Origin: Episyrphus balteatus
Lineage: Eukaryota > Arthropoda > Insecta > Diptera > Syrphidae
DNA: 64,000 nucleotides
Reading direction: 5' to 3'
Assembly (NCBI RefSeq): GCF_945859705.1
Contig: NC_079137.1
Coordinates: 77,769,150-77,833,149 of the forward strand
Shown: positions 48,822 through 60,860 of the stretch, one piece after another
Numbering within the stretch: the stretch's first letter is position 1
How the letters are laid out: each line of letters begins with the position of its first letter
The notes under the pieces: generated by a model
What the model was told of the DNA's origin: nothing
The model's input: the letters and a program-made list of their open reading frames with translations, nothing else
Databases searched by the model: none
Position numbers and translations under genes: made by a program

Positions 48822-48827
48822 AATAAA
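48822..48827 (+). terminator. Predicted poly(A) signal of meru
   Basis: The first clean AATAAA after the stop codon, 222 nt downstream and followed by a T-rich stretch. Confidence 0.55.
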
Positions 48828-49158
48828 TACTTTTTATAGTATGCGTATTCATTTGACATATCAAAAAATTGAGTTTTCTTAAGCCTAGATAAACAGACCA
48901 AATGTCCCTCTCACCGATTTTTCTTTTGGTTTTTTTTTATGTTGTCAAAACTCAAAAACATCTGTCAATTAACTAGATTCTAATTTGTGTAGTACGTTAG
49001 TTCTTAGCTGCCCAGATAAAACTGAACACAAAATTGCGTATATAGGCCTTGCAAATTACTTTACAAAACTTATCATCGCATTTTATACGATTTTGTTGTT
49101 TTAGAAAACAGAAACGTAAGTTGAGCTACTGGGTTCTTATTTATTTATCCAAGTACAA

Positions 49159-49252
49159 CTTGTGTGACAAGTGGGATATAAGTGTGACATGTGCGACATC
49201 CGACATGTGTGACATGGATGAAATGTGCGACGTGTACAAAATGGCGACATGG
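49159..49252. repeat. 9-bp minisatellite (TGTGACATG / TGCGACATG)
   Basis: About ten degenerate 9-bp units (TGTGACAAG, TGTGACATG, TGCGACGTG, GCGACATGG). The core resembles the reverse complement of the 16.8-kb minisatellite unit. Confidence 0.75.
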
Positions 49253-49370
49253 CATCACTTTTGAGAAATGACGAGTGTCACTTTTGACAAATGAAGCACA
49301 TCACTTTTGAAAATGGCACGCATCACTTTTAAAAATGACGCACGTTACTTTTGAAAAATGAACAAATAAC
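49252..49370. repeat. About 23-bp minisatellite (ATCACTTTTGAAAAATGACG type)
   Basis: Five units of CATCACTTTTGAAAATGGCA-like sequence with small differences, directly following the 9-bp array. Confidence 0.85.
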
Positions 49371-49397
49371 ACTTTCTGTTCTTTTTGAGGATATTTT

Positions 49398-49485
49398 CCC
49401 GACTAACAATTTTTCTTCTATAAAGCTTTACAGGTGCTATAGTTGCTTCTGTAAAGCTTTAGAGAAGCAAAATTGTTTGTAGGGT
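49398..49485. mobile_element. Small palindromic MITE (GCTTCTATAAAG family), copy 4
   Basis: CCCGACTAACAATTTTTCTT then CTATAAAGCTTTACAG on the left, with TAAAGCTTTAGAGAAGCAAA then ATTGTTTGTAGGG on the right. Confidence 0.75.
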
Positions 49486-50167
49486 TTGCCGGAGTCTGGC
49501 TCCAAAGGAGTGATAAAATCGTTGACTTTTTTATTTTAATGGGTTTATCGGACTTTTACAGGTATAAAATTAAACATGAGCTGAATCTTCTTTGGATTTG
49601 TAGCAAAATTGTCAGTTGGGGTATTTTGCAGCTAATTTAAAAGTAGACATTTCTTTAACAATACAAGCTACAGCACTCAGGCCTGCCAAAGGTTAAGCAC
49701 GTGTTACACTTAGCCGATTGCATATTTTACTTTTCAAGTCAGTGATAAATCTAATACCCACCAAGGCGCCAACCATGAAAGTTAAAAATAAAATTTAATA
49801 AAGCATACCTGAATTATGAGAATCTAACATTTTAACTTCGCAAAAATCAAAGAGCTTTACAAAAATTCATTAAAAGTGGGAACGGAAAATTGATAACTGC
49901 AATGCGAGCGACAATCAAGTTCCGACTACCTCTAGATCGGCAAAAACTTAATTGGAGGGGTTTGAAATAGTGGGGGGCTATTTCTACAAGAGGGTCTATT
50001 TACTCGGGTTTTCTCTTTAAATATTCTCATTTTTTCAATTATGTCCCCGTATCCCGTTTATATTGCAAATTGATGTATGTACGCTGTCTTAAATTCTGGT
50101 CCGACAACAATCTAATTACAGCAATTTCTGCAGTCGGAAAGCAAAAGTAGTTACTGGCCCTTAATAA

Positions 50168-51105
50168 CACTGGCCAACAAAATGGAACTTTTTTTTGCCA
50201 CAAGAACCAATATATACTTTTCTAGAGGTTTTTGATGTGCTGAACTCGAATCTGAAGTCAGAAAAATTTGGCTGTTTTCGAGGTTCTATTTTTATGTGGG
50301 GTAATTATATTATAAACAAATTTTTAATGAAGATTATTACAGATATTCTTCTTTCAAAAACTGTTTAAATTTTCCCGATATCTTTTTTATTACTCGAGAT
50401 ATCTTAAATTTCAGGTAATAAGCCAAAGAGAAACTAAATCCGATCTTGAAATATAACCATTGTAAAAAATCCTTTTTTTGCAGTTTATAGCAGTAATATT
50501 TCAAGAACGAAGGCTAATGGCTAAAACAGATGTGCGGCAGATCTGCATGCATCGCTGCATGCAGAGCTGCACCCAAACTACATGTGCATCACTTTTTAAA
50601 TTATTGATGCCGATTTCTGTCAAAAAAATTGATAACCTTGAAATTTTTATAATTTTTTTTTTGTAAGAAAACGATACAAATAGATTATAAGCTGTTAAAA
50701 TGGAAGAAATAATTAAAATTTATAAAATAAAACAAGATGGTTATGTTTTTTTTATGAATTCAATAAGTTCTTCCATTTTAAGAAAATCAAAACGAACGTT
50801 ATTTGAATTTTTGAATGATAGATTGTGTCAGCTGCCAATATCAGTAATGCCAAATAGCTAATATTTTGTATTTTTGTTGAAACTTGGCATCGAATTTAGA
50901 AATAGAGACATGATGCAGCTCTGCGCTGCATGCAGATTTTTCTCCCATAAGAGCCCGTGTTATTTTATTTTGCTGCAGGGAAAAAACTGCACGTCTGTAT
51001 TGACCATAATAGATTTTTTCTGACTTCAGATTCGAATTCTGCACATCAAAAACCTGTACAAAAAATTTAATATGGTTCTTGTGGCAAAAACTTTGATGAT
51101 CATTG
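50168..51105. mobile_element. Non-autonomous element with about 90-bp terminal inverted repeats
   Basis: The left end CACTGGCCAACAAAATGGAA then TTTTTGCCACAAGAACCA, AGGTTTTTGATGTGC and CGAATCTGAAGTCAGAAAAA is mirrored on the right as TTTTTCTGACTTCAGATTCG, GCACATCAAAAACCT and TGGTTCTTGTGGCAAAAA. Internal CTGCATGCAG-type words occur near both ends. I see no transposase and no clear target duplication. It lies 0.6 kb upstream of the ZNF706-like ATG. Confidence 0.8.
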
Positions 51106-51738
51106 TAATTTGATCTTTTCGATGAACTTTGGCAGATTCTAAAAAAAATACTATTTTGTAAAAAAAAAACCATAAAAAAAATCCTCAATAACACCCCTGC
51201 TCCCTCACCAATTTTCTGAACACCATTTTTAATGTGTTCCGTTTCATCTACCAAATTATTCCCAACATGTCACATTTCTGTATTCTTCCAAAACACCATC
51301 TATCTATCTCTTTCCAACACCCAACAAACCATACGTTTGTATGACAAAAATATAGAAGAAGAAAAAAAAAATTGATTGCGAGTGCGAATTCATCTTCTTC
51401 AACGAGTAGAAAGTAAAAAAAATTTTCTCTCGTAGTAAATTTCCCCCCAACAAATATTTTAAACAAAAAAATCTAAAAAAAAAAAAACCTGTCTGCAGTG
51501 GTTTTGGGGAAAATCATTCCAATAGTTTTTAAATAATTTCGGATATAAAAAATCTTTCTTTTTACAAAATCATTAGGTAAGTTTTTTTTCTTCATTTTTG
51601 TTCGACGAAAAAGACCAAAAAAAAAACGCAAACTTGACTAAAATTTTTTTTTTGTTGAAATTCAATACGATTTTTATTGTGGTTAATAGCAATTTTTCAA
51701 TCGTTGATTAGATTTTAAATAAAAAAAAAAGAAAAAAA

Positions 51739-54700
51739 ATGGCCCGAGGACATCAAAAAATCCAATCGCAAGCTAAAGCAGCTGAAAAACAGGCCAAAAT
51801 GAAGAAGCAACAAGGACACAGTGCAACCGACCAGAAAAAGGCTGCACAAAAAGCACTCGTCCACGTTTGTGCTGTTTGTAAGGTAAGTTTTTTAGTTTTA
51901 AAATGAAAATTACAAACCATTTTAGATTCATCAATTTTCTTGCTTCATTTTGATTGCTTCTTGCTTCCAAAAGAAGTCTGACTAATGCCTTTGGTTGGAT
52001 TTGGTTTTCATTTTTGTATTTTCTATAAATTAACAAACACATGGTTAGAAAAAAGATGTGTGCACGATTGAGAGTGGTTAGGTTTTTCTTTCTTTTTGTC
52101 GAAGTTGAAAATTGCACAAAAGTTTACGTTGGCGGAGGAAGAAAATGATGATGAGTTTTCTTGTCTTTGGTGGCTTTTCATTTTTGTACAGTTAGTTGAC
52201 CTATAAAAAATCTATTCTTTCTTTTTTTTTCAATTTGTCAGTGACACATGACCTTTTGGAGAGGATTTTCTTCCACTCGAGTTCAAATTTTGTTAGGTTT
52301 TTTTCTTTTTTTTTTGCATTAAAATTGAAGTAATTCCTTATCAACTTGAAGATTTTTTTCGTTGCACTTATCTCGTATTTAAGTGTTGCTTCCCCTTTTG
52401 TGTGCATTCTCTAGGCTAGAGTGTATACCTTACTCATCTCTTAAATTTGGCTACGTTGCATTGAAATAAATAAAAAAATACTTTCGCTTTTTTGTGTATT
52501 TCTATGGAGTCATCATTAGAGAGAATGTGAATAATAAATCATCATCATCAAATGCGAATTAATATTATACAAATCAATCAGCCTTGAACTCGTTGAAGAA
52601 TAAAAAATTCTTTTATATAGGTCAACAGTTTATTAAGAATCAGTCTTGGATGTGTCTTTGAAATAACAAAAGACTTTTTTAGGAGAATGATTAAATTTTT
52701 CTATTTATCTGTGATAGACATAGAAGCTTATTTATGTATAATTTTGTTTTGGGAAGATTTGAATGTTTTGATTTAATCAAAACCAGTTTCAAGCAATTGT
52801 TTGTAATTAAATTAAATAAATTGGTTTGGAATGGTGAAATAGCTAGGCAAACACTCTCGGGGGAAATACATATTACTTTAATTAAATGGGAAAATTTTAT
52901 TGAAAGCTCTAGGCTCAGTTCGGTAAATCAAAAGATTTTATTTTGGGAAATACCTATATATGTGGGCACGTTAGGGTGGTTCTTATTTGATTTGATTTGA
53001 TTCTTTATTTAGCTTTAGCTATTCAGCCCTATCGGCAATACTTTTTCCCTGGAAAAATTTCTCTAGTTCCAAAAATCGGTATCGGCAATACTTTTTGAAT
53101 GGAACAATTTCCTAGGAACAAAATCCCACACAAAAATACCTATCGGGAATGAACTTTCTCCCCCGAAGTATTTCCATCATATTTTTTATAGGGAACAGAT
53201 TTTTTGAAGCCAAAATGTACGTGTTTTTCTTTCAAAATAGATATTCTGTAAAAATATTAAATTATATACTTTCTTAAGGCAACAAAAAGCAAATGATATT
53301 GCAACTGGATAACGCAAAAAGAGTATATAAAAAATAAAACATACATAAGAAAACCTTAAAAAATGCATGGAACTGGAGAAGACCATTCCGAGAGTATTCT
53401 GCTTTGGACCAAGAAATGATCAAAATCTGTGGAATGCCTCAATTTATTTTAGTTATTTGCGTCAAAAAAAAAATAAAGCTTAATAAACCACAGATGAAGA
53501 GCTGTGATTCTTTAATTCAAATAACAAACACTAAACTAATTACATGTTCATCTGAAGAAACAAAAAGTAATAAGTTGGGCAAAAAATAAAAAAAATTATT
53601 GAATAACAATCCACAAATCAACACCAAAGAAAAATATTATATGAATATTGACTATTAAACATTTTAATTGTTTTTGTGCACTAAATACAAATACAATCAA
53701 ATTAGAGTTGTCAAAACTTTCGAAGAAATGTGTTCGAAAGTTTTTTTTTTTTGTTAAGTTGGCTGTACCTTCTTTCCCGAAAACGAAATTCCGATGGAGA
53801 TTGCCGATAAGGAGAAAAATTCCCGGGAGAGGAAACCTACTCCCGGGGAAATTTCTCACGTGAGATTGCCGATAGGGCTGATTATTTAAAATATTTTGTT
53901 AAAAAAAACTAATATAAAGAAAAAACTTAAATACTAATTAACAATAATTAGATTTTACATATGAGATTAACATTTTTTTAAATATTATCACATTGTTTTC
54001 TACTTTTAATTCATTTGGCAGATTATTAAATAATTTAAAACCTTTATGAAACAATATATTCTGAGATCTGCTAGTTGATAGAAATGGTAGTCTAAAATCA
54101 CCTCTGTTTCTTAACTGATATGGTTGCACATCGGATACAAAAACTATCTTATTAAATAAATAATTTGGCAGCATATTATTTTAATTTTAAATATAAATAT
54201 AAGTACATTCATGATTGTTCTCTGATTTATTCTAAGCCATTGTAAAGTATTTAGCATTGATTGTATTGGTGTTAACCTATTAAAATACACCTCATTCCGC
54301 GATTTTGTAACTTTTGTAATCGCTCAGTCATTTGATTATTACCTAAAAACAGTATTGTTGAACAATATTCAAAATGTGGCTTAATCATAACATTATAAAT
54401 TTTTATTGCACAACTTGGCGATAATCTATTTCGAAATCTTTGGAAAAAGCCTATCTTCTTTGCAATTTTGTTACAAATGTAGTTTATATGCTTCTGGAAA
54501 CTTAGTTCTCTATCTAGGATTTCTCCTAAGTATTTGATTTCATTTACTTTTTCTATATTATTTTCATTGATAATTATATTTTCAGTTGAATCACCGTTAA
54601 TTATTATAGCTTTTGATTTATTAACATTAAGTTTTAATTTATTCATTTTGAAGTACACTTCTAGGTTTTTTAGATCAGCATTAAGTTGATTGATGCATTC

Positions 54701-57700
54701 GCCCACTGTGTTTCCCGAAATGTATATAGGCGTGTCATCTGCAAACATTCTAGCCTTCGAATGTTTTAGAACTTTCTCCAGATCATTGATATAAATGATG
54801 AAAAGAAGTGTTCCCAGAACTGCTCCTTGAGGCACTCCCAGTCTCACTTCTATACTTCCAGAAATTTCGTTCGCTACTTTTGTATATTGATTTTTTTTTA
54901 TAGGTAACCCTTAAACCATTCGAGTTCTAATCCTTCAATAACATATCTTCTCAGTTTCTGAACTAGTATGTCTCGATCGATGGTCTCGAATGCTCTTTGA
55001 AGGTCCAAAAAAACCGCAACTACAACCTTTTTTTCATATACATACATCGGTTTTCCACTGTGCCACAACCAGATTTAAAAGAGACTCGCAGCTATGTTGT
55101 TGTCGAAATCCTGACTGATAGTCACTCAAGTAGTTGCTCGATTCCAAAAAGCTTTGTAGTTGTTTATGAACAATTTTTTTCCAACACTTTACTTTCTGTC
55201 ATAAGCATGTTTACCGGGCGAAATACTGCTGGATTTACCGTATTCTTCACTTTTGCTATCGGCACAACAGTAGACTTCTTCCAGTGTTCGGGAAATATTC
55301 CGCTACTTAGTGAGTTGTTTAAGACATTCAAAAAAGAAGGCCCCACAATGTCCATAGCACTCAATAACATCCTAGTTGACAAACCGTTATAGTCTTTTTT
55401 ACCGTTCATGTTTTTCATTATATATTTTAACTCAGTCATATTTATTAATTTGAATTTAAATAAGGTTTCACTGTTTATATCAATTAAGTTTTTGTATGTC
55501 TCAAAAGGTATTTTATCATTTATTTCCTCAACACTTTTTACAAAAAAGCTATTTAACTTGGGGCATACAGTTGGATAGCCGCTATCCGGTTGGAAATACT
55601 GAGAAAAATTCTCCCTATTTTTTTCTCTCCCTTCCTCTCCCCGATTTAACGTTAAATTTAAATGCAAAACTTCATTGCCTTTGATTTTTTTTTTTAAGAT
55701 TATTTTATATGGGGTTTTCCGGATTGTACCGAGAGACTAGGCAGTTGAAAATTTCGGCAAAAAGCAATATAAGGACCACCTTAAAATTCATACATACATA
55801 TGATATTGATTTAAGACTCAATTTTTTTGTCCACATCAAGTAAAGGACTGCTCTTATCGTTATAAATGTAATTTAGGAAGTATAAATCATCTTCAAGCAC
55901 TTTTTATATTAGAAGCTTGACTAGTACAGAAGAATTGCACTGAGCGTGAAGGAAAAACATCTAAGAATGACGATGACAATATCCCCTTATATGATTTAAA
56001 ATGCATTTTTTCTTTTTTATTAGCTGTGTTTTTTTGGCATTGCTATCCGTATGCGCAGTTAGTGTTTATATGCATTACAAAAACAACACGCAGCTGCCGA
56101 TAGGAATAGAAGCTAAACAAAGCTGCGGATAGAAATTTGATGAAGTGTAGAAATTTATGTTTTCCTTTCTCTTGGTGCGTGCATATGAATTTTTGGTCAA
56201 TGTTGATATTTGGGAAATCCAACTGCGGATAGCTTTGCCAAAAAAACACGCCAATTGTTACCATAAATCACAGAGAATTCGAGGTAGTAAATTTACGTAA
56301 GGTGCGCAAAATAAATACATATTTTCTATTTTGTCCTTAAAATATCGTACAAATGTTGGTTTCCTCACTTATTTTAAAAACCGACGCACACTACAAAATT
56401 TCTATTGGCTTACAGTTTAGTCGGTTTCTTGATCTGTATGAAAATGCACACACTACAAGGATTAAGTATCGATCGACCAAAAAGTTTGAATGATCGAGCA
56501 AAAAAATTGGCTTTGAACACAATTGTCTTCAAATTAAAATATTTCCTGTCGACCGACTATTTAGTTGGCTGCCTTTGGGCACACTAGGAGCCCAACCCGA
56601 TTTGTCGATTTTCTAAGCAAAAACCATACCCTAGTTCATAAATGTAAAAGTATATCAGCCAAAAACCTGTCCGTAGACATTTTTTTGACTTAAGAATTAT
56701 TGGTGTTATAAGCTAAATTGGCCAGATTTTAAAATAATACAATTTTTAAGTTGTTTGTGAGTGTGAGCAACTTTTTCAATGTCAGTTTCAGAAATTTTTT
56801 AAAAGAGAAGTGATTTAATATTTAAAATCGCAAAACTTATGAAAACTCATCAAACTTTAATGGGTTGGCATTTCTGACTTTTTTCCACACGAAAATACTA
56901 ACTATTATCAATAAAGTGTGCAATTTCCTTATTTTGTTAAATATTTTTTGTTTAAATATGCGCGAAAAACATGCCATTCTCTGCAAAATATGGGGTTTCA
57001 TGCAAAATATGCATTACTTTTCGACCTGCCTACTATTTACTGGCTGAATTTATTCATCTTTAATTGACGTTTATTTGTTTTTAATCTCATAATTGATAAA
57101 GTTAGAAATCTTCAATGATAAATGATGTCCTCGATAAAAACAATTCACTCAAATAATAATAAAAGGATAATTTTGTTTGTGAAGGGAAGGTTTATGAAAT
57201 TATCGAAACACTTAAAGATTTCTCCCTTTGGTTTTTATGAATTGCGCTTTTTTTTACTTTAACAAAGTAACAACAATAACGAAAATAGAAAATGCTAATT
57301 GTAGAAGATTATAAGAAAACAACCTATCTTAACATCCAACCCACAATTATTGTCTGAAACATTAATTGCCGTTATGACTTCATTTTTTTTGTTCTTCTTT
57401 ATTTCATTTAAATTTTGGAGGTAAGCATAGCATATTCCTCAAAACCTGCTAACCTTTTGAAGCCGAGTACCCCATCTGAAAACTTGATAAAAACTTTGTA
57501 TTACATACCACTTAAAGTGATTTTTGTTCAAACGGACGAAATTTTTCACTCAAAAATAAGAAATACCTGGTATCACGACACCAACAAATCATGATATTCA
57601 ATTACACACATACACAAAAGAATAATAGATATAATATCTGCTTTTATTGAATATTTGTACCTTGAATATTGAGAAATAGTCGCCAAAAATACAGCTTATT

Positions 57701-59655
57701 ACCTAAACTATTATCATGCGGGTCACTGTGGCGTATGTGCAACTTTTTTATTGAACAAAAAATATCAATTTTGTACATATGTACATCAAGAACTTTTCTA
57801 GTTTTTAAAGGAGAATGGGCATTTTGGACGTTGAGCGGCCATCAATAAAATTGGTATGAAATGAAAGAATTATAGCCCAGGAAAAACTTTTACTATGGAC
57901 GTTTCGCTGTATTGCGTTAAGAATGCAAGATAATGCAGTATTAGTATTGTTAATGCATTGTTCAATGTATGAAGGAAAAACTGATTTATATTTTTATATG
58001 GAATATAAAATATGATGCTCTGTCATTTTCCCTAAGCATGAAGAGATTAATCTTGACAATCCGACCAATAGAACTCATAATATAAGATTTTTAAGACAAC
58101 CATTTCAGGTTCGAAAGTTTTCAAACAATTCAAAGTAACAAAAAATTGAACAACAAAACTCTAAAAATAGGCTTGAATTTGTTGTTTTAAAATGCTTATA
58201 GTTTGGGTTCTAGTGGTTGGATATTCAAGATAAAGGTCTTCAGACTCAGGGAAAATGACAGAAAATAATATTTTGCACTTAAAATACACAATTGAGTTTT
58301 AACATTGAGACATAATAAAGTGTTAAATGCAAAAATGCATTTTATCCGTTATTGAAATACGTCACAGGGATAAAACTTCTGCACAATATATGTAAACCTT
58401 AATTACATCAAAAAATAAAAAATTCATTCCTGGCCGCGTAACGTCCACGTTTCATACAAACTTGCCCATTCTCCTTTATTACTGGGTTGATGTTAAGCAA
58501 ATAGAATCATTTAAAAATAACTTCTGCCACCAAAGTAGCATTAGCAACAAAATTCTTCTTTGTCTCTTCTTGAATGTAATAATGGTTAATAGCCTTGTAA
58601 ATGCCACTCATCACAACTAACGGTATTCCCTTCTTATTAATTTTTAGCCTTCTAATATAGTAGTCACCCTTTAAAGAAAAACAAAAAGGGAAAAAAACAT
58701 TAAAACAGTTTAAATTGATTATATTCCATTTCCATTGATCGTACCTCATAAAATGGACAGGAAGTGGGAAAATTAGAAAACCTTTTCATATTCTGCACCC
58801 ACGGAGCAGCTATCGTTTGTGTCATAAATTTTAACATCAACTGGCACATATCGAAATCATATGTAAAAATTTCTTTGTATTCGGTTTCTTTATTACTTTT
58901 TTTCATTAAAAGAATCATTAGAATATGAAAATCTGAAGTTATATTTTGAGATAAATGCGCCTTCAGATCATACGATTGATTTCTCGATCCCGGTGATATT
59001 TTTAAATCACAAAAACTCCAATATTGAGGATTGCAAATCATCGAAACTTCATGATATTTAAAGTCCATTGATTTCTAGTAAGAATATAAATGGAAAACTT
59101 CTGGATAAGACGAAATGGAAGTAAATAATATAAACGAGGCGAACTTACTGATTTCTTACATTCGATTGATCTCACCAATGTGATGAGAATGAATAGAAAA
59201 GTCCTTAGAGTTACCATAATTTTTCTTTTTTTTTTTTTTGTAACTTTTTAAAACAAATCGAATTCAATGGAAACCAGTTAACCACTAATAAGTGTAAATC
59301 ATTCTAATGATGTACTCAAATCATAATAATGATGTGATTACAAAATTTCTGGTTGTCATTTACGGTTGAAATACTTCGAACAAATGGAGATTCGATAGAG
59401 ACGAGTTCCTCGTTGCTAATTATTTTTATGAAAAAATCATAATTAACATTTTGCTTTCTGCCAGGTTAAAACAAATAATGTGATCAAAGATAAAGCCCCT
59501 TTCTTCAACTAATGATGTATTTTTTGCTTTTTTAACATTTTTATTTTTCTCTCTATTTTCAGTCACAAATGCCTGATCCAAAAACGTACAAGCAACATTT
59601 TGAAAATAAACATCCCAAAAATGAAATGCCTGCCGATCTGAAGGATGTTGTCTAG
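51739..59655 (+). CDS. ZNF706-type small C2H2 zinc-finger protein (78 residues, two exons)
   Basis: Exons are 51739-51882 (48 codons, ending gtaagt) and 59563-59655 (30 codons plus TAG, after ttttcag), joined in phase 0. The product begins MARGHQKIQSQAKAAEKQ, a basic SERF/4F5-like N-terminus. It has one C2H2 finger built across the splice: CAVCK, then SQMPDPKTYKQHFENKHPKN, giving Cys-x2-Cys and His-x4-His. Length and sequence match human ZNF706 (76 residues) and fly CG15715/CG18081. ZNF706 has been linked to control of pluripotency exit in mouse cells; the fly role is not established to my knowledge. The 7.7-kb intron contains several transposons and an antisense DUF1091 gene, unusual for so small a gene. 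Confidence 0.92.
53021..53883. mobile_element. CAGCCC-type DNA element with ATT target duplication
   Basis: The element 53024-53880 begins CAGCCCTATCGGCAATAC and ends ATTGCCGATAGGGCTG, with ATT directly flanking both sides. Subterminal words (TATCGGCAATACTTTTT repeated, GAAATTTCTC) are also partly inverted. 857 bp, with no transposase visible. It shares its terminal CAGCCCTAT and ATT flanks with the 257-bp element at 61516-61772. Confidence 0.85.
53938..55690 (-). pseudogene. Non-LTR retrotransposon reverse transcriptase, frame-broken
   Basis: Read on the minus strand from about 55667 down to 53938, consecutive pieces in different frames follow a CR1/Jockey-like reverse transcriptase. They are SSGIFPEHWKKSTVVPIAK; then DYQSGFRQQHSCESLLNLV; then VFLDLQRAFETIDRDIL; then LGVPQGAVLGTLLFIIYIND and the catalytic MFADDT box; then LKLNVNKSKAI and IKYLG; then a C-terminal LFNNLPNEL segment. 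At least three frameshifts or stops break it, and the 5' end (endonuclease) is absent. It is a 5'-truncated dead copy in antisense orientation within the zinc-finger gene intron. Confidence 0.9.
56026..56249. mobile_element. 224-bp MITE with GTGTTTTTTTGGCA ends
   Basis: Left GTGTTTTTTTGGCATTGCTA then TCCG; right CGGATAGCTTTGCCAAAAAA then ACAC. Internal GCAGCTGCCGATAG and AGCTGCGGATAG words echo the ends. A short related scrap (ACGCAGCTGCCGATG) occurs near 37559. Confidence 0.8.
57806..58478. mobile_element. 669-bp mariner-like MITE with TA target duplication
   Basis: The element 57808-58476 has exact 14-bp ends AAGGAGAATGGGCA / TGCCCATTCTCCTT, extended by related GGACGTTgAGCGGCC / GGCCGCGTAACGTCC arms. 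It is flanked by TA on both sides, the Tc1/mariner target duplication. A truncated sibling lies at 29650-30148. No transposase is present. Confidence 0.88.
58507..59217 (-). CDS. DUF1091 (DM8) secreted protein, nested antisense in the zinc-finger gene intron
   Basis: Read on the minus strand, exons are 59217-59149 (23 codons), 59074-58745 (110 codons) and 58668-58507 (53 codons plus stop), all GT/AG and phase 0, giving 186 residues. The start gives a signal peptide (MVTLRTFLFILITLV..C). The middle exon carries the DUF1091 pattern ending FSNFPTSCPFYE, joined to GDYYIRRLKI and GIPLVVMSGIYKA. DUF1091/DM8 proteins are small secreted proteins, abundant in flies, distantly related to the MD-2 lipid-recognition fold; most have no known function. 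The gene lies wholly inside the zinc-finger gene intron on the opposite strand. Its apparent poly(A) signal overlaps the end of the adjacent mariner-like MITE. Confidence 0.87.
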
Positions 59656-60240
59656 AAATGGCTAAAGCTACAAAAATAAAACACAACAAGCAAAAATATC
59701 CTTCTGTCTTAAACAAAACAAAAAAAAAAAAAAAACTATTTAATTTCTTATCTTTTTTTATTATTTTGTATTAATTAATAATTTTTTTGTTTTATAAAAA
59801 GAGAAAAAAAAATGCAACAAATATCCTGATTTATATATACAAATGAAAACAATAAGAAGGAAAAAAAATAATAAGAAATCGTAAAGAATCGTATATATCT
59901 AGTAAATTTAAGTATAAACCCATGGAAGATGAAAAAAAAAAAAAAAACAGCTACGAAGGAGGATGATATTATATTTTAATTGGTGTTTCTCTTCTTCGAA
60001 CAAAATATATAAATATTAACGAAATGATGGCGTGTATGACGGATGTGTGTGTACATTGAAGACTCAACAGCAGCATTTCTGACTATTAATATATAAAAAA
60101 AAAATAAAGAAAAACAAAAAAAAAACAAACAAACAAACGACTGCTTTTGCTTTTTGCAAAAGTGATGAGAAAAAAAAAATAAAAAAAATTGTAATGTAAC
60201 TCACTTGTGAATTTTTAATTTGTATTTAAATAAAAATCTT
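59656..60240 (+). other. 3' UTR of the ZNF706-like gene
   Basis: A-rich, with repeated AAAACAAAAA runs, ending near an AATAAA at 60229-60234. Confidence 0.6.
60229..60234 (+). terminator. Predicted poly(A) signal of the ZNF706-like gene
   Basis: AATAAA at the end of the A-rich 3' UTR, after which composition returns to that of the flanking DNA. Confidence 0.5.
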
Positions 60241-60587
60241 AAAACAAAATTGAATGTTGTATTAAATTTCATGAAATGTTAACATGTAAGGGAACAAGCC
60301 AATTCTGAGGAATCCTCAAAGATTTGTGAAATCGAACAAAAATCTCAACTAGGTAAGCAAATGATGGAAGGGAGGAAACTATATCAATGGGGCATTTCTC
60401 ATTCGATCCGGCCAATAGCGTAAGTATTTTCTAGATGAAATCAATAGTGGCATCCATAGTTATGGGCTACTTTGACATATTTAGAGCTAAGGCCAAATAG
60501 GAGCGGCTTGACCAGTCTCCGGTTGTTACAGGACCTCGCTGGGTTGGAGACTTGCCGTTGGGGTAACTGCCTGGCCAAGAATAGCAC

Positions 60588-60860
60588 AAGATTGCTGTCG
60601 CCAACCGCTGCTACTTTGGTTTGAGAAGGCAATTGATAGCAAAGCCCTCTCTCGAGCAACAAGTTTTTCAGTCATCATCTCAGTCCTGCTATATGCTGCA
60701 GAGGCATTAAGTTCGATTTCGATGATAAAAGCGGATGAAAATTCTTTGGATTGATTCGAGAGAAAAATTCCTCTCGTGATTTCGCGTCCCGTTGGTATTG
60801 TTGGTGATAATATACAACAACAAACTGTACTTCTTGTATACAAGGACGCTAACTTAGACA
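60588..60860 (+). pseudogene. LINE reverse transcriptase C-terminal fragment
   Basis: On the plus strand IAVANRCYFGLRRQL continues, after a frameshift near 60635, as SKALSRAT..SVIISVLLYAAEAL, and then KADENSLD, a stop, and FERKILREI. This is the typical post-RT segment (NRCYF, VLYGxE, FERKILR) of RTE/Jockey-like retrotransposons. It is a short dead scrap. The antisense 105-residue frame across it is a shadow. Confidence 0.78.

Larger units (their letters stand above)
48840..51738. other. Spacer between meru and the ZNF706-like gene
   Basis: Holds two adjacent minisatellites (49159-49370), a palindromic MITE (49398-49485) and a terminal-inverted-repeat element (50168-51105). The last 600 bp should contain the zinc-finger gene promoter. 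A donor-like TTAG then gtaagt at 51575 and an acceptor-like gttaatag near 51690 suggest a short 5' UTR intron. Confidence 0.4.

Noticed and set aside
60526..60843. 105-residue minus-strand frame
   Set aside because: It is the shadow of a plus-strand LINE fragment with clear NRCYF and FERKIL motifs.
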